A stretch of DNA of 64,000 nucleotides from Paludibacteraceae bacterium (GCA_905233375.1 CAJOEJ010000018.1:1-64000), one strand, 5' to 3'. Positions 8,401 to 16,574 are shown, counted from the stretch's first letter. Numbers and translations are program-made. Notes: generated by a model from the sequence alone, not told the origin.

Positions 8401-9014
8401 AAGTCGTAGGCTTTAAGTAATAAGTGGATTCGCTTGGTGAGTATGGGGCTGTTGATTCGTTCTGCGTATTCCAATAGACGCTCTCTGTTCAATTCGTCAC
8501 GTAGCCAATCTTCATCGAAACGCAATTCACGCATTTCGTCGAGAGTTGAATATTGCGGATAGAGGTAGAGCAGGTCGATAATCGCTTTCTCCGGCGTCGC
8601 CATCATGTATTGCTTACCGTCGCGCATGGTCTTTGGTTCAAAGCCCCAGAACAATCGCGGACGAATAGTCTGGTAACTGAACTGCCCGAAGGCGTTTTCG
8701 TAGCGGCAGGTCTTTTTCGTTGTCACACTTGTGATCTCCACAACGGCTTCGGGAATGATGCCATAGAAAGATAGCGCCGTGTGCAAACTGATGTACGAAG
8801 GTGCGTAAATCTTTCCTGCTATAAATCGGGCAAAGTCGGGTTGCTGAATGTAATCGGCGAAAGCGTACCAGCCTTGACGAAGTTGCACGATATACCCGGA
8901 ACGTTGCCATTGAACGAGATTTCCTCGATGAAAATCAGGATAAATTGCTCTCACTTGTGCCACGGAAAAACATGCCAAGCGATGCCATTCGTTATAAAAC
9001 TGAATATATGTCAT
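8397..9014 (-). CDS. AbiEi-like antitoxin / winged-helix regulator
   Basis: 205 residues. The N-terminal winged-helix-like region (about 10-55, QVRAIYPDFHRGNLVQWQRSGYIVQLRQG in part) is followed by the AbiEi central domain (ISLHTALSFYGIIPE, about 84-98; ATPEKAIIDLLYLYPQY, about 138-154). In type IV systems AbiEi represses its own operon by binding inverted repeats and neutralises AbiEii without a stable complex. A good inverted repeat lies immediately upstream (9037-9054). It is the first gene of the three-gene unit from the promoter at 9075-9105. Confidence 0.82.
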   Translation of the reverse strand: MTYIQFYNEWHRLACFSVAQVRAIYPDFHRGNLVQWQRSGYIVQLRQGWYAFADYIQQPDFARFIAGKIYAPSYISLHTALSFYGIIPEAVVEITSVTTKKTCRYENAFGQFSYQTIRPRLFWGFEPKTMRDGKQYMMATPEKAIIDLLYLYPQYSTLDEMRELRFDEDWLRDELNRERLLEYAERINSPILTKRIHLLLKAYDL

Positions 9015-9036
9015 TTCTATAGTTTTATTCTAATAG

Positions 9037-9054
9037 TGCATCAAATTTGGTGCA
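9037..9054 (-). promoter_or_regulatory. Candidate AbiEi operator
   Basis: TGCATCAAATTTGGTGCA, an 18-bp inverted repeat with one mismatched pair. It lies between the promoter and the antitoxin start codon, where autoregulation would act. Confidence 0.55.
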
Positions 9055-9074
9055 TTATAGAAACAAATCCGCCG

Positions 9075-9105
9075 CAAAGGTACAAAAAATATCTGATATG
9101 CGCAA
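9075..9105 (-). promoter_or_regulatory. Promoter of the AbiE-TPR operon
   Basis: Minus strand TTG (9103-9105), 20 bp, TACCTTTG (9075-9082). Confidence 0.85.
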
Positions 9106-9202
9106 ATATAAATGATAAAATATTAGTATTATGGCGATTTTTTGCGATAAGTACCAAAATATTAGCTGTTATCCGCTATAATTTGGCAACACAAATCAAG
9201 AG

Positions 9203-9233
9203 CAAAGGTACAAAAAAATTCCAAATGTACCAA
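9203..9233 (-). promoter_or_regulatory. Second leftward promoter upstream of the AbiE operon
   Basis: Minus strand TTG (9231-9233), 20 bp, TACCTTTG (9203-9210). It would add about 130 nt of leader to the AbiE transcript, or make a short RNA. No gene lies between. Confidence 0.6.
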
Positions 9234-9301
9234 TAAAAAATGACCATTTTGACAAGTTGAGAATAAAAAACACACTTTTTTACAAAAAAAATGCAAAAAT
9301 A

Positions 9302-9333
9302 TTTGCGTATTCCAAAAAAAAGCAGTACTTTTG
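9302..9333 (+). promoter_or_regulatory. Promoter of the tRNA-Glu transcript
   Basis: TTTG (9302-9305), 20 bp, TACTTTTG (9326-9333). Confidence 0.85.
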
Positions 9334-9339
9334 CAGCCG

Positions 9340-9475
9340 CTTTTCGAAAAACGAACGCGGCGCAGCCTCCCTCGGGATGTAAACCAGCAAAGCGTTTGCT
9401 GCCCGAAAAGCGTAGCACAACACGTAGCGCTACACGAGCGCCGTAAGACGCGTAGTCGCGCGAGTGTTGATGCAA
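9340..9475 (+). ncRNA. Structured leader RNA upstream of tRNA-Glu (homologous to the pnp leader)
   Basis: About 135 nt between promoter and tRNA. It shares with the pnp leader GGATGTAAA (9375-9383), a following hairpin (CAGCAAA/TTTGCTG here), ACGTAGCGCTA (9422-9432) and GTAGTCGCGCGAGT (9452-9465). An outer stem CAACAC (9418-9423)/GTGTTG (9464-9469) differs in sequence from the pnp one but keeps pairing. CGCTTTTCG and CGAAAAGCG can close a larger domain upstream. Confidence 0.65.
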
Positions 9476-9477
9476 GC

Positions 9478-9549
9478 GGTGCCATCGTATAACGGTTAGT
9501 ACTCAAGATTTTCATTCTTGCAATAGGGGTTCGATTCCCCTTGGCACTA
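9478..9549 (+). tRNA. tRNA-Glu (TTC)
   Basis: 72 nt with a complete cloverleaf. The acceptor GGTGCCA pairs with TGGCACT (G1-U72 wobble); the anticodon stem CAAGA/TCTTG holds loop TTTTCAT with anticodon TTC; the T arm is AGGGG-TTCGATT-CCCCT; the discriminator is A. The 3' CC is genome-encoded but the terminal A is not obvious. Confidence 0.95.
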
Positions 9550-9767
9550 CCTAGCTTGATCTAAAACTGCGCGTGACTCGCGACTCGTCGCTCGATTACG
9601 CCTACGTTTTGATCTACGCTCTCCCCAAAAATTAAAATTTTCGGGGACCCCATAAAAAAGAAATAAAGACCTTCCCTAAAGTCACATCCGGAGGCAAATC
9701 CTCTCAATGCCGAAGGATATTACTGAACAAAGGTTCGCGAGTCGAACCACAAAACAAAAGAACAAAG
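9550..9767 (+). other. Spacer/leader between tRNA-Glu and rpsT
   Basis: No gene. Holds a CCCC...GGGG hairpin (about 9624-9647; ten pairs, one mismatch, no T run on this strand). Then comes a structured stretch before rpsT: ATCC/GGAT enclosing GAGG/CCTC (about 9687-9720), and GGTTCG/CGAACC (9732-9748). No good promoter is seen, so rpsT may be co-transcribed with the tRNA. The structure could serve S20 autoregulation. Confidence 0.45.
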
Positions 9768-10022
9768 ATGGCAAATCACAAAAGCTCTTTGAAGCGTATC
9801 CGCCAAACGGCTGCGCGCAAAGCACACAATCACTACTACGCTAAGACAGCACGTAACGCTGTGCGCGACTTGCGTAAAATGACCGACAAAGCTTCAGCAA
9901 GTGCTGCACTTCCGAAAGTTAGTTCCATGCTGGACAAACTCGCAAAGCGTCACATCATTCACGTGAACAAAGCAGCTAACCTCAAATCGAAGTTGGCACG
10001 TATGATCAACAAGCTTGCGTAA
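9768..10022 (+). CDS. rpsT: 30S ribosomal protein S20
   Basis: 84 residues, the normal length for S20. Highly basic and helical, starting [20 protein letters not shown] and ending [12 protein letters not shown], which is the standard S20 pattern. It binds 16S rRNA early in 30S assembly. The gene follows tRNA-Glu without a clear promoter of its own and ends in a strong terminator. The ATG at 9768 gives the canonical N-terminus. Confidence 0.97.
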   Translation: MANHKSSLKRIRQTAARKAHNHYYAKTARNAVRDLRKMTDKASASAALPKVSSMLDKLAKRHIIHVNKAANLKSKLARMINKLA

Positions 10023-10050
10023 ACCGTTAAGCGGACACGTAAAGGTCAAA

Positions 10051-10086
10051 AGAGGAATCACAATTGTGGTTCCTCTCTTTTTTTTA
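10051..10086 (+). terminator. Terminator of rpsT
   Basis: AGAGGAA...TTCCTCT stem with inner CAC/GTG, then a run of about nine T. Confidence 0.9.
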
Positions 10087-10104
10087 CTAAAAAATGTCAA
10101 AATA

Positions 10105-10136
10105 TTTGCGTATATCAAAAAAAAGTAGTAATTTTG
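10105..10136 (+). promoter_or_regulatory. Promoter of the AraC-family gene
   Basis: TTTG (10105-10108), 20 bp, TAATTTTG (10129-10136). Confidence 0.85.
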
Positions 10137-10161
10137 CAGCGAATTTAGTACAATTATTAAG

Positions 10162-11007
10162 ATGAAAGAAAATAATATACCTATTATGGACTGCCCGTAT
10201 GGCGATTATATGATCGGCGATGCCAGCGGCAAACTAATGAACGAATACGGTCGTTATCCGTGCAAAATCAAGTGCGGCGTGTATGCTCTCCTCGTGCGCG
10301 GAACGGCTCATGCGACCATCAACGTCACCGAATACGATTTCAAAGCGAACGATATCCTCCTGCTTGAGCCGGGCAGTTTCCTGCTTATCCGGGAGTTCTC
10401 GGAAGACGCACTCGTCTATTGGGTCGTTTTCAGCAGCAAGTTCCTTGAGAAGCACACGGTGAACAACCGGATGTCGCACTCTACCCTGCAGTTGCACACG
10501 CCCAAAGTGAGTACGACCGAGAACCACACGCAGGTTCTCATTGCGATGTACAACACGCTGATCATGGCGCTCAATGCCGAACCGTCCATGCTCGACACCG
10601 ACAAGATGGTACACGTCTTCAACCTGCTCCGAACCAGTTTCGACAAGTTCGCGCACGAGCAGGAAGGCTACCTCGTCAAGCCGCTTGACCGCAAGACGGA
10701 GATCTATCAGGAATACTGTCAGCTGGTTCTGGCGCACTATCACGAATGGCATCATGTCAGCCAGTATGCCGACGCCATGCGGCTCACACTCCCGCATCTC
10801 TGCTCCACCATCAAGTCGGTCGGAGAACGGACAGCCGGAGACATCATCATCGAAGCCATCATCACCGACGCCAAGTCCCAACTGAAAATAACGAACCTGC
10901 AGGTCAAAGAGATCGCGCTCAATTTGGGATTTGACAATGTGGCATTCTTCAACCGCTTCTTCAAATCCCACGTCGGCGTCACTCCCAAAGCCTACCGCAA
11001 TGGATAA
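10162..11007 (+). CDS. AraC-family transcriptional regulator
   Basis: 281 residues. The N-terminal half has a cupin-like sensing/dimerisation pattern (DILLLEPGSFLLIREF near 56-71). The C-terminal half (about 180-281) carries the two helix-turn-helix motifs of the AraC/XylS family, the second showing QVKEIALNLGFDNVAFFNRFFK. The ligand is not predictable from the sequence. It is transcribed alone from its own promoter and ends in a terminator. The nearest candidate targets are the divergent or adjacent genes; nothing in the window fixes its regulon. Codon use is GC-rich in the second half, unlike the AT-rich island to the left. Confidence 0.9.
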   Translation: MKENNIPIMDCPYGDYMIGDASGKLMNEYGRYPCKIKCGVYALLVRGTAHATINVTEYDFKANDILLLEPGSFLLIREFSEDALVYWVVFSSKFLEKHTVNNRMSHSTLQLHTPKVSTTENHTQVLIAMYNTLIMALNAEPSMLDTDKMVHVFNLLRTSFDKFAHEQEGYLVKPLDRKTEIYQEYCQLVLAHYHEWHHVSQYADAMRLTLPHLCSTIKSVGERTAGDIIIEAIITDAKSQLKITNLQVKEIALNLGFDNVAFFNRFFKSHVGVTPKAYRNG

Positions 11008-11034
11008 AAAAGCGTCCATGCGACGCTTTTTTTT
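11006..11034 (+). terminator. Terminator of the AraC-family gene
   Basis: AAAAAGCGTC/GACGCTTTTT hairpin with a 5-nt loop and a T8 run, beginning at the stop codon. Confidence 0.9.
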
Positions 11035-11035
11035 A

Positions 11036-11060
11036 TGACCAATGAGCAATGACCAATAAG
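11036..11060 (+). repeat. CCAAT-type micro-repeat, intergenic copy
   Basis: TGACCAATGAGCAATGACCAATAAG-type sequence filling the gap between the AraC and HD genes (convergent). It is the same family as the copies inside xseA and murI. Confidence 0.7.
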
Positions 11061-11066
11061 AATGCG

Positions 11067-11663
11067 TCACACCTGTGACGCTATTTGTCTGAGCCTCTCT
11101 TCGTCCCGTATTATCGCCCGCAGTTCCTCCAAGCCGCGCACATTGCGCTCGCTGTTCAGCCACAACTTGAGATAGCCACCTTCGGCGTATTTCTCCTGCA
11201 GATGTGCCTTGGTACGCTGAAAGAGCGTCTCGAAATCGCCGTCGGGATACAACCTGGCGCTGTATGCCATCGTGCGCCGGATGACCGTCAAGGGGTCTAT
11301 CTGCCTATCCGCCTCCGCCACGATGGCGCCGTAAATGGTACGCGGCGGGTTCTTGCTGCTCGCCCGGTGATCCTCCACCGCATCGCGCATCGTCGCCAGC
11401 TGCTCCTCCGTGAACCACCGGTGAAGCGTCTCATCCGCCATCAGGATTTCCCCCGAATAGATATGATGCTTCTCCCGGTCTATGCGCAGCCCCAGATCAT
11501 GATACGCCGCAATGACATACGCCATCCGCTCGTCCGCTCCGTGTTCACGCGCCAGTTTCAGACTCTCATCTATCACCGTCAGGGCATGATCACGCCGGTG
11601 ACCGCCGTCAAACGCATCGTATTGCGGCAGAATGGTCTGCTCTATGTACTGCTCCAGCGACAT
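11067..11663 (-). CDS. HD-domain phosphohydrolase
   Basis: 198 residues. HD-superfamily metal ligands are visible: His in GGHRRDHAL (about 21-29), the His-Asp pair in AAYHDLG (about 51-57), then EDHRAS (about 96) and EADRQID (about 115-121). Family members hydrolyse nucleotides or related phosphate esters in the cytoplasm; the substrate is unknown here. It lies 2 bp after the coiled-coil lipoprotein gene and is the last gene of a three-gene leftward operon from the promoter at 13437-13467. Confidence 0.82.
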   Translation of the reverse strand: MSLEQYIEQTILPQYDAFDGGHRRDHALTVIDESLKLAREHGADERMAYVIAAYHDLGLRIDREKHHIYSGEILMADETLHRWFTEEQLATMRDAVEDHRASSKNPPRTIYGAIVAEADRQIDPLTVIRRTMAYSARLYPDGDFETLFQRTKAHLQEKYAEGGYLKLWLNSERNVRGLEELRAIIRDEERLRQIASQV

Positions 11664-11665
11664 TC

Positions 11666-12181
11666 TTATTGCTGGGCATTGTCCTGGCGCTCCAGACGCA
11701 ACTGGTACATATTGATCTTCCCGTTCGTCTGCTGGATCAGCTGCTCGAACTGACGCATGTCGCTTATGACGATCGCCAGATGCTCGCCGCGTTCCACCAT
11801 CGTACGCTCGTTCTCATTCAGACCCATCGACTCCGGATCGCCTTCCAGACGCTTGCCCTCGCGGTACACTAACACCGGACGGTGACCGTCATCACGCACT
11901 TTGACGCGCAGCCCCGAACGGCTCTCCACCACGTAATAACCTGCGTCCTCGTACTTCTCGTTCTTCTCGTACTGGAACAAAGGCAGCAACGAATCGGCTA
12001 CCTGTACCAGGCTGTCCAGCTGCCCCTGATAATAGACCAAGGTACGCTGTTGCTCCACCAGAGCGACCGAGTCCTGCTGATGCTTTTCCGCATGGTACTG
12101 ATCCAGACGCGATGTCGACGACGAGCAGGACACAAGCGCCGCCATACATACCAACATAAACCAATAATAATACTTTTTCAT
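11666..12181 (-). CDS. Coiled-coil lipoprotein of unknown function
   Basis: 171 residues. Lipoprotein signal with lipobox LVSC (Cys about 19), then a Gln/Glu-rich helical region likely to form a coiled coil (about 28-70) and a second helix near the C-terminus (about 130-165). A central YYVVESRSGLRVKVRDDG segment may be a small beta unit. Not recognised by family. It lies between the DUF4421 and HD genes, with short gaps indicating one transcript. Confidence 0.7.
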   Translation of the reverse strand: MKKYYYWFMLVCMAALVSCSSSTSRLDQYHAEKHQQDSVALVEQQRTLVYYQGQLDSLVQVADSLLPLFQYEKNEKYEDAGYYVVESRSGLRVKVRDDGHRPVLVYREGKRLEGDPESMGLNENERTMVERGEHLAIVISDMRQFEQLIQQTNGKINMYQLRLERQDNAQQ

Positions 12182-12208
12182 ATGCTATCTGTTTTTGTTT
12201 ATTGCTAT

Positions 12209-13414
12209 TTATTGCGCGGAGGAGAAGAAATAATCCGTCACCCACCGCGGCAGTTTGCTTTTCCTTATTTCCTCAACCGGCGATTCGAGTCTGTCCGGTT
12301 CGCCCAACACCTGCCGGACACGCTTCTCTCCCGCTCCGAAACGCACGCCTACATTCAGATGCGCCTGCCAGTGCCAGTTGCAGATACTCAGCATGGACAA
12401 ATTTTCGGACTTTGATGAGAACCCCAGGTTGTTGACTTGCGCCCAGGCGGACAAATGCACCCAGCGGTTGATCTCCCAACTCACCGCCGCACGCATGTTT
12501 CCCGTCACATGCACCGGCTTTGCCGGACGAAGGGCGTACTGCGGTTCACCGGGCATATAGACCGACGGAGGCGGGGCGTACATTACATGGTTAACCGAAT
12601 AGCAGACCACCTGCATGTTCGCCGCGACATGGAGCAACACCTTGCCCTGATTCGGCGTATAGTTGATTCCGTAGCCTATACCGACCGCCACCTGACGGGT
12701 GATTGTTCCGGTCACGCCGTCAAAGAGAACGCTCATGTCTTCGTCCTGAATATACTTGGCGCTATCCAGAATATTCATCTCCGACGACATATACGCTACC
12801 GACAGCAAGAGCGAACCGGCGGGTTTTCTCTGCAGAAACGATTGTTTGATCGCGGCGTTATGCGAGTAGTGAGCCGCATTGAGCGCGTACCAAATCCCCA
12901 GCGAAGTGCTCGCCATCCGGATTTCCCCTTTGTTCAACGTCGGCAAAATGGGGTCTTTCTTGCCGTCCACCAGGAACTCGCCCGTCAGGTTCGTACTCAC
13001 ATCGCGTATGAACTCCAGTCCGATGAACTTGCTTCCCGCGGACACGTTCCAGTGGGTCGAGTACGCATTGAGTACATCCCACGAATAGCCGCCTCCTATA
13101 CCGCGAAAACCGGCATTGAAACCTATATCAACACTGGGAGTGGTCTGAGAATGCAGCGACACACGGGAGCCCGGATCTATCCAAGTGGTATAATCCGCAT
13201 GGATGCCCACCTCGCCGTTCGTCAGCGCCACACGCCAGCTGTGCTCGGGCAAGGTGATATAAGCGGTATCTACTCCGCGCAACTCCAACCGATCCACCCA
13301 CCTGCCGATGCGGTAAAAGAACACCGCAGCCTTATTCGAATCAGAGGCTGTCACCGGCATAGGGCTACCCGCCACCAACACCGACAGAAACACTATAGGT
13401 AGCAACCGTTTCAA
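12209..13414 (-). CDS. DUF4421-family outer-membrane beta-barrel protein
   Basis: 401 residues with a signal peptide (MKRLLPIVFLSVLVAGSPMPVTA) followed by alternating amphipathic strands and GxGYSWD/GIGYGINYTP motifs. This agrees with the Bacteroidota DUF4421 family, whose function is unknown. The start codon is TTG at 13412-13414, not ATG: it is the only start preceding the signal peptide, and it lies about 20 bp downstream of the -7 box. It heads the lipoprotein-HD operon. The last 20 residues are basic rather than an aromatic-terminated barrel strand, so the final strand probably ends earlier. Confidence 0.8.
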   Translation of the reverse strand: MKRLLPIVFLSVLVAGSPMPVTASDSNKAAVFFYRIGRWVDRLELRGVDTAYITLPEHSWRVALTNGEVGIHADYTTWIDPGSRVSLHSQTTPSVDIGFNAGFRGIGGGYSWDVLNAYSTHWNVSAGSKFIGLEFIRDVSTNLTGEFLVDGKKDPILPTLNKGEIRMASTSLGIWYALNAAHYSHNAAIKQSFLQRKPAGSLLLSVAYMSSEMNILDSAKYIQDEDMSVLFDGVTGTITRQVAVGIGYGINYTPNQGKVLLHVAANMQVVCYSVNHVMYAPPPSVYMPGEPQYALRPAKPVHVTGNMRAAVSWEINRWVHLSAWAQVNNLGFSSKSENLSMLSICNWHWQAHLNVGVRFGAGEKRVRQVLGEPDRLESPVEEIRKSKLPRWVTDYFFSSAQ

Positions 13415-13436
13415 CGGGACGTATAACTTGCGGGGG

Positions 13437-13467
13437 CAAAGATACTACTTTTTTTTGACATATGCAA
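13437..13467 (-). promoter_or_regulatory. Promoter of the DUF4421-lipoprotein-HD operon
   Basis: Minus strand TTG (13465-13467), 20 bp, TATCTTTG (13437-13444). Confidence 0.85.
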
Positions 13468-13504
13468 GAATTTTCGTAAAAATAGTAAAATATTGTCCGG
13501 GCGC

Positions 13505-13535
13505 TTGCGTATATGATTTTTTTTTTGTAATTTTG
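13505..13535 (+). promoter_or_regulatory. Promoter of transketolase
   Basis: TTG (13505-13507), 20 bp, TAATTTTG (13528-13535). Divergent from the DUF4421 promoter with about 40 bp between their -33 boxes. Confidence 0.88.
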
Positions 13536-13573
13536 CAGCGCAAAATGGCAACTATTCAAAACAACATACCATT

Positions 13574-15583
13574 ATGAACCAGACACAACTTTTAAATCGT
13601 GCGGCGGACAACATTCGTATCCTTGCCGCATCAGCAGTAGAAAAAGCAAAAAGCGGTCACCCGGGCGGTGCCATGGGTGGAGCGGATTTCATCAACGTCC
13701 TCTTCTCCGAGTTTCTCGAATACGATCCGGACAATGCGGGCTGGGAAGCGCGCGACAGGTTTTTCCTTGATCCCGGGCATATGGCGCCGATGCTCTATGC
13801 GCAGTTGTGTCTGGCGGGCAAGTTCACCCTCGCGGACCTGCAGAACCTGCGTCAATGGGGTTCGGTAACGCCCGGACACCCGGAGCGCGAGATAGAGCGG
13901 ATGATCGAGAACACCTCCGGTCCTCTCGGACAGGGGCACACTTTCGCCGTGGGAGCCGCGATCGCCGCCAAATGGTTCAACCAGCGCTACGGTGCCATCC
14001 ATAATCCGACCATCTACGCCTTCATCTCCGACGGCGGTGTGCAGGAAGAGATCTCGCAGGGCGCAGGCCGTCTGGCAGGACACCTCGGGTTGGATAACCT
14101 CGTCATGTTCTATGACTCCAACACCATCCAGCTCTCCACGGGTTGCGGCGAAGTGACCTCCGAAGATGTGGCTGCCAAGTACAAAGCATGGGGCTGGTTC
14201 GTACAGGAGATCCCGGGTAATGACCCCGACGCCATCCGCGAAGCCATCATCAAAGCGAAAGCACACAAAGGCGAACCCTCCATCATCATCGGTCATACCA
14301 CGATGGGTAAAGGCTGCGTGACGGCAGAAGGCGCGAACTGGGAAGGCAAGTGCTCGACCCACGGTGCGCCGCTCAGCAAAGCCGGTGCCTCCTTCGAGAA
14401 GACCATCGAGCACCTCGGAGGCGACCCGACGAACCCCTTCGTCATCTTCCCCGAAGTGAAAAAACTATACGACGAGCGTGCCGCTGAACTGCGCGATCTG
14501 TGCAACAAACGTTATGTGGCTTACCACGAGTGGGCACAAGCGAACCCGCAGGCAGCGAACGAATACGAGACCTTCATGTCCGGCGAGACGCCGTGCATCG
14601 ATTGGAGTCTCATCGAGCAGAAAGCCGGAGCTGCCACCCGCAACGCCAGCGGCGTCGTCCTCTCCTTCCTCGCAGAGAACGTAGGCAACATGATCGTTTC
14701 CTCTGCGGATCTCTCGAACTCCGACAAAACGGACGGTTTCCTCAAGAAGACCCACGCCCTCAGGAAAGGCGATTTCAGTGGTCAGTTCCTCCAAGCAGGC
14801 GTCAGCGAACTCACGATGGCGTGCGTCATGATCGGTATGAGCCTACACGGCGGTATCATCCCCGCCTGCGGTACGTTCTTCGTCTTCTCTGATTACATGA
14901 AACCCGCTGTCCGCATGGCAGCCCTCATGGAACTGCCTGTTAAGTTCATCTGGTCGCACGATGCTTTCCGTGTCGGAGAAGATGGTCCGACTCACGAGCC
15001 GGTAGAGCAGGAAGCACAGATCCGCCTCATGGAGAAACTCCATAACCACCACGGCGCACCGTCCATGCTCGTGCTCCGTCCGGCGGATGCCGAAGAGACG
15101 ACCCTCGCATGGCGTGCAGCGATCGAGAACACGGCTACGCCGACTGCCCTCATCCTCAGCCGTCAGGACATCGCGCCGGTGCCCAACGTCAACCTCGAAG
15201 GTTTCCGCAAAGGTGCCTACATTGTCTCCAAAGACGAGAACCCGCAAGTGGTACTGTTGGCTTCGGGATCCGAAGTATCGACGCTCCTTGCCGGCGCTGA
15301 ACTGCTCCGCGCAGAAAGTATCCGCCTGCAGATTGTCAGCGTACCTTCCGAAGGACTCTTCCGCCAGCAACCCAAAGAGTACCAGGACTCCGTCCTGCCG
15401 CGTGACCTCAAACGCTTCGGTATGACCGCAGGTCTGCCTTGCACCCTCGAAAGCCTTGTTGGTGAGAACGGTGCCATCTGGGGTCTTGACTCCTTCGGTT
15501 TCTCCGCACCCTACAAGGTCCTCGACGAAAAACTCGGCTTCACCGCCCAGAACGTCTACGACCAAGTCAAGAAGTTGCTGTAA
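13574..15583 (+). CDS. tkt: Transketolase
   Basis: 669 residues, full length. It transfers two-carbon ketol units between sugar phosphates in the non-oxidative pentose phosphate pathway, using thiamine diphosphate. Landmarks: AVEKAKSGHPGGAMGGADF (about 20-38), GPLGQGHTFAVGAA near 118, a ThDP motif written SDGGVQEEISQGA (about 152-164) with Ser replacing the first Gly of GDG, the pyrimidine domain with FVFSDYMKPAVRMAAL (about 438) and HDAFRVGEDGPTHEPVEQ (about 463-480). Monocistronic promoter. The following BRO/DinD-like gene starts only 15 bp after the stop. Confidence 0.96.
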   Translation: MNQTQLLNRAADNIRILAASAVEKAKSGHPGGAMGGADFINVLFSEFLEYDPDNAGWEARDRFFLDPGHMAPMLYAQLCLAGKFTLADLQNLRQWGSVTPGHPEREIERMIENTSGPLGQGHTFAVGAAIAAKWFNQRYGAIHNPTIYAFISDGGVQEEISQGAGRLAGHLGLDNLVMFYDSNTIQLSTGCGEVTSEDVAAKYKAWGWFVQEIPGNDPDAIREAIIKAKAHKGEPSIIIGHTTMGKGCVTAEGANWEGKCSTHGAPLSKAGASFEKTIEHLGGDPTNPFVIFPEVKKLYDERAAELRDLCNKRYVAYHEWAQANPQAANEYETFMSGETPCIDWSLIEQKAGAATRNASGVVLSFLAENVGNMIVSSADLSNSDKTDGFLKKTHALRKGDFSGQFLQAGVSELTMACVMIGMSLHGGIIPACGTFFVFSDYMKPAVRMAALMELPVKFIWSHDAFRVGEDGPTHEPVEQEAQIRLMEKLHNHHGAPSMLVLRPADAEETTLAWRAAIENTATPTALILSRQDIAPVPNVNLEGFRKGAYIVSKDENPQVVLLASGSEVSTLLAGAELLRAESIRLQIVSVPSEGLFRQQPKEYQDSVLPRDLKRFGMTAGLPCTLESLVGENGAIWGLDSFGFSAPYKVLDEKLGFTAQNVYDQVKKLL

Positions 15584-15598
15584 GAATACCACAAAACG

Positions 15599-16459
15599 AT
15601 GGACGATAATTTTGCCATACAACTCTTTGAAGGAAAGCGTGTCCGCATCGTGTGGGATGCCGAGCAAGAAAAGTACTATTTCTCTATTGTGGATATAGTA
15701 CAGGTATTAACGGATAGTGCCGATGCCAAGCAATACATTAAGAAAATGCGCGCACGTGATCCGGAATTAGATTCCAAGTGGGGTACAATTTGTACCCCTG
15801 TTGAAATGAGAGCTTTTGATGGGAAACGAAGAAAAGTTCAAGCCGCTGATTTACAAGGTATTTTCCGCCTCATTCAGTCTATCCCATCCAAGAAAGCGGA
15901 GCCTGTCAAACAGTGGTTGGCAAAATTAGGCGAGCAGCGCATAGACCAGATGATTGATCCGGAACTGACCTTTCAAATGGCGGTGGAGGACTATCGCCGC
16001 CAAGGTTATTCCGACAAATGGATTAACGAAAGGATGCGCTCCATCGAAATGCGCAAAGAGCTGACGGACGAATGGCATCGTGCTGGTATCACAGAGCAGA
16101 AGGATTTTGCGATTCTCACGAATGTTCTCACACAGGCATGGAGCGGAATGACCACCGGTGAATACAAACGCCACAAAGGTCTGACCAAAGAGAACCTGCG
16201 TGACAATATGACAAATGTGGAACTGGCGCTAAACACGCTTGCCGAAGTGACTGCAACGGAAATATCTCGTCAGCGTAATCCCAAAGGCATGGCTCAGAGC
16301 CGCCAAACAGCCAAAGAAGGAGGCGAAGTCGCTCGCAACGCCCGCGCAGACATCGAGAGTCGTTTAGGTCATTCCGTCATCTCATCCGAACGCGCTTCGG
16401 ATCACATCCGTCCGATAGAAGAAAAAGGTAACGCAGAATTGCCATTCGAGGATAAATAG
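15599..16459 (+). CDS. BRO-N / DinD-like protein
   Basis: 286 residues. The N-terminal BRO domain (FEGKRVRIVWD to about residue 105, with SIVDIVQVLTDSADAKQYIKK in part) resembles phage antirepressor-type DNA-binding modules. The C-terminal part (DFAILTNVLTQAWSGMTTGEYKRHKGLTKENLRDNMT in part, about 173-210) matches the pattern of E. coli DinD, a RecA-inhibiting DNA-damage-inducible protein. No SOS box or own promoter is visible; it probably reads through from tkt. Its codon use is more AT-rich than tkt, suggesting acquisition. Function is by family resemblance only. Confidence 0.8.
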   Translation: MDDNFAIQLFEGKRVRIVWDAEQEKYYFSIVDIVQVLTDSADAKQYIKKMRARDPELDSKWGTICTPVEMRAFDGKRRKVQAADLQGIFRLIQSIPSKKAEPVKQWLAKLGEQRIDQMIDPELTFQMAVEDYRRQGYSDKWINERMRSIEMRKELTDEWHRAGITEQKDFAILTNVLTQAWSGMTTGEYKRHKGLTKENLRDNMTNVELALNTLAEVTATEISRQRNPKGMAQSRQTAKEGGEVARNARADIESRLGHSVISSERASDHIRPIEEKGNAELPFEDK

Positions 16460-16574
16460 ATGACTAATACGCAATAAGTTGAATCGCACATTTGAGCATT
16501 GATGCTGATAATATCCTAATACGTGTAAAATAACAAAATCCTGCCTGCGGCGAAATATAATCAATACCTTTTTT

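Noticed and set aside
9371..9475. Degenerate tRNA or tmRNA upstream of tRNA-Glu
   Set aside because: No T-loop TTCRANY with flanking stems; homology with the pnp leader explains the structure better.
13631..14413. Antisense frame of 260 codons opposite transketolase
   Set aside because: A shadow of a GC-rich conserved gene with no independent support.
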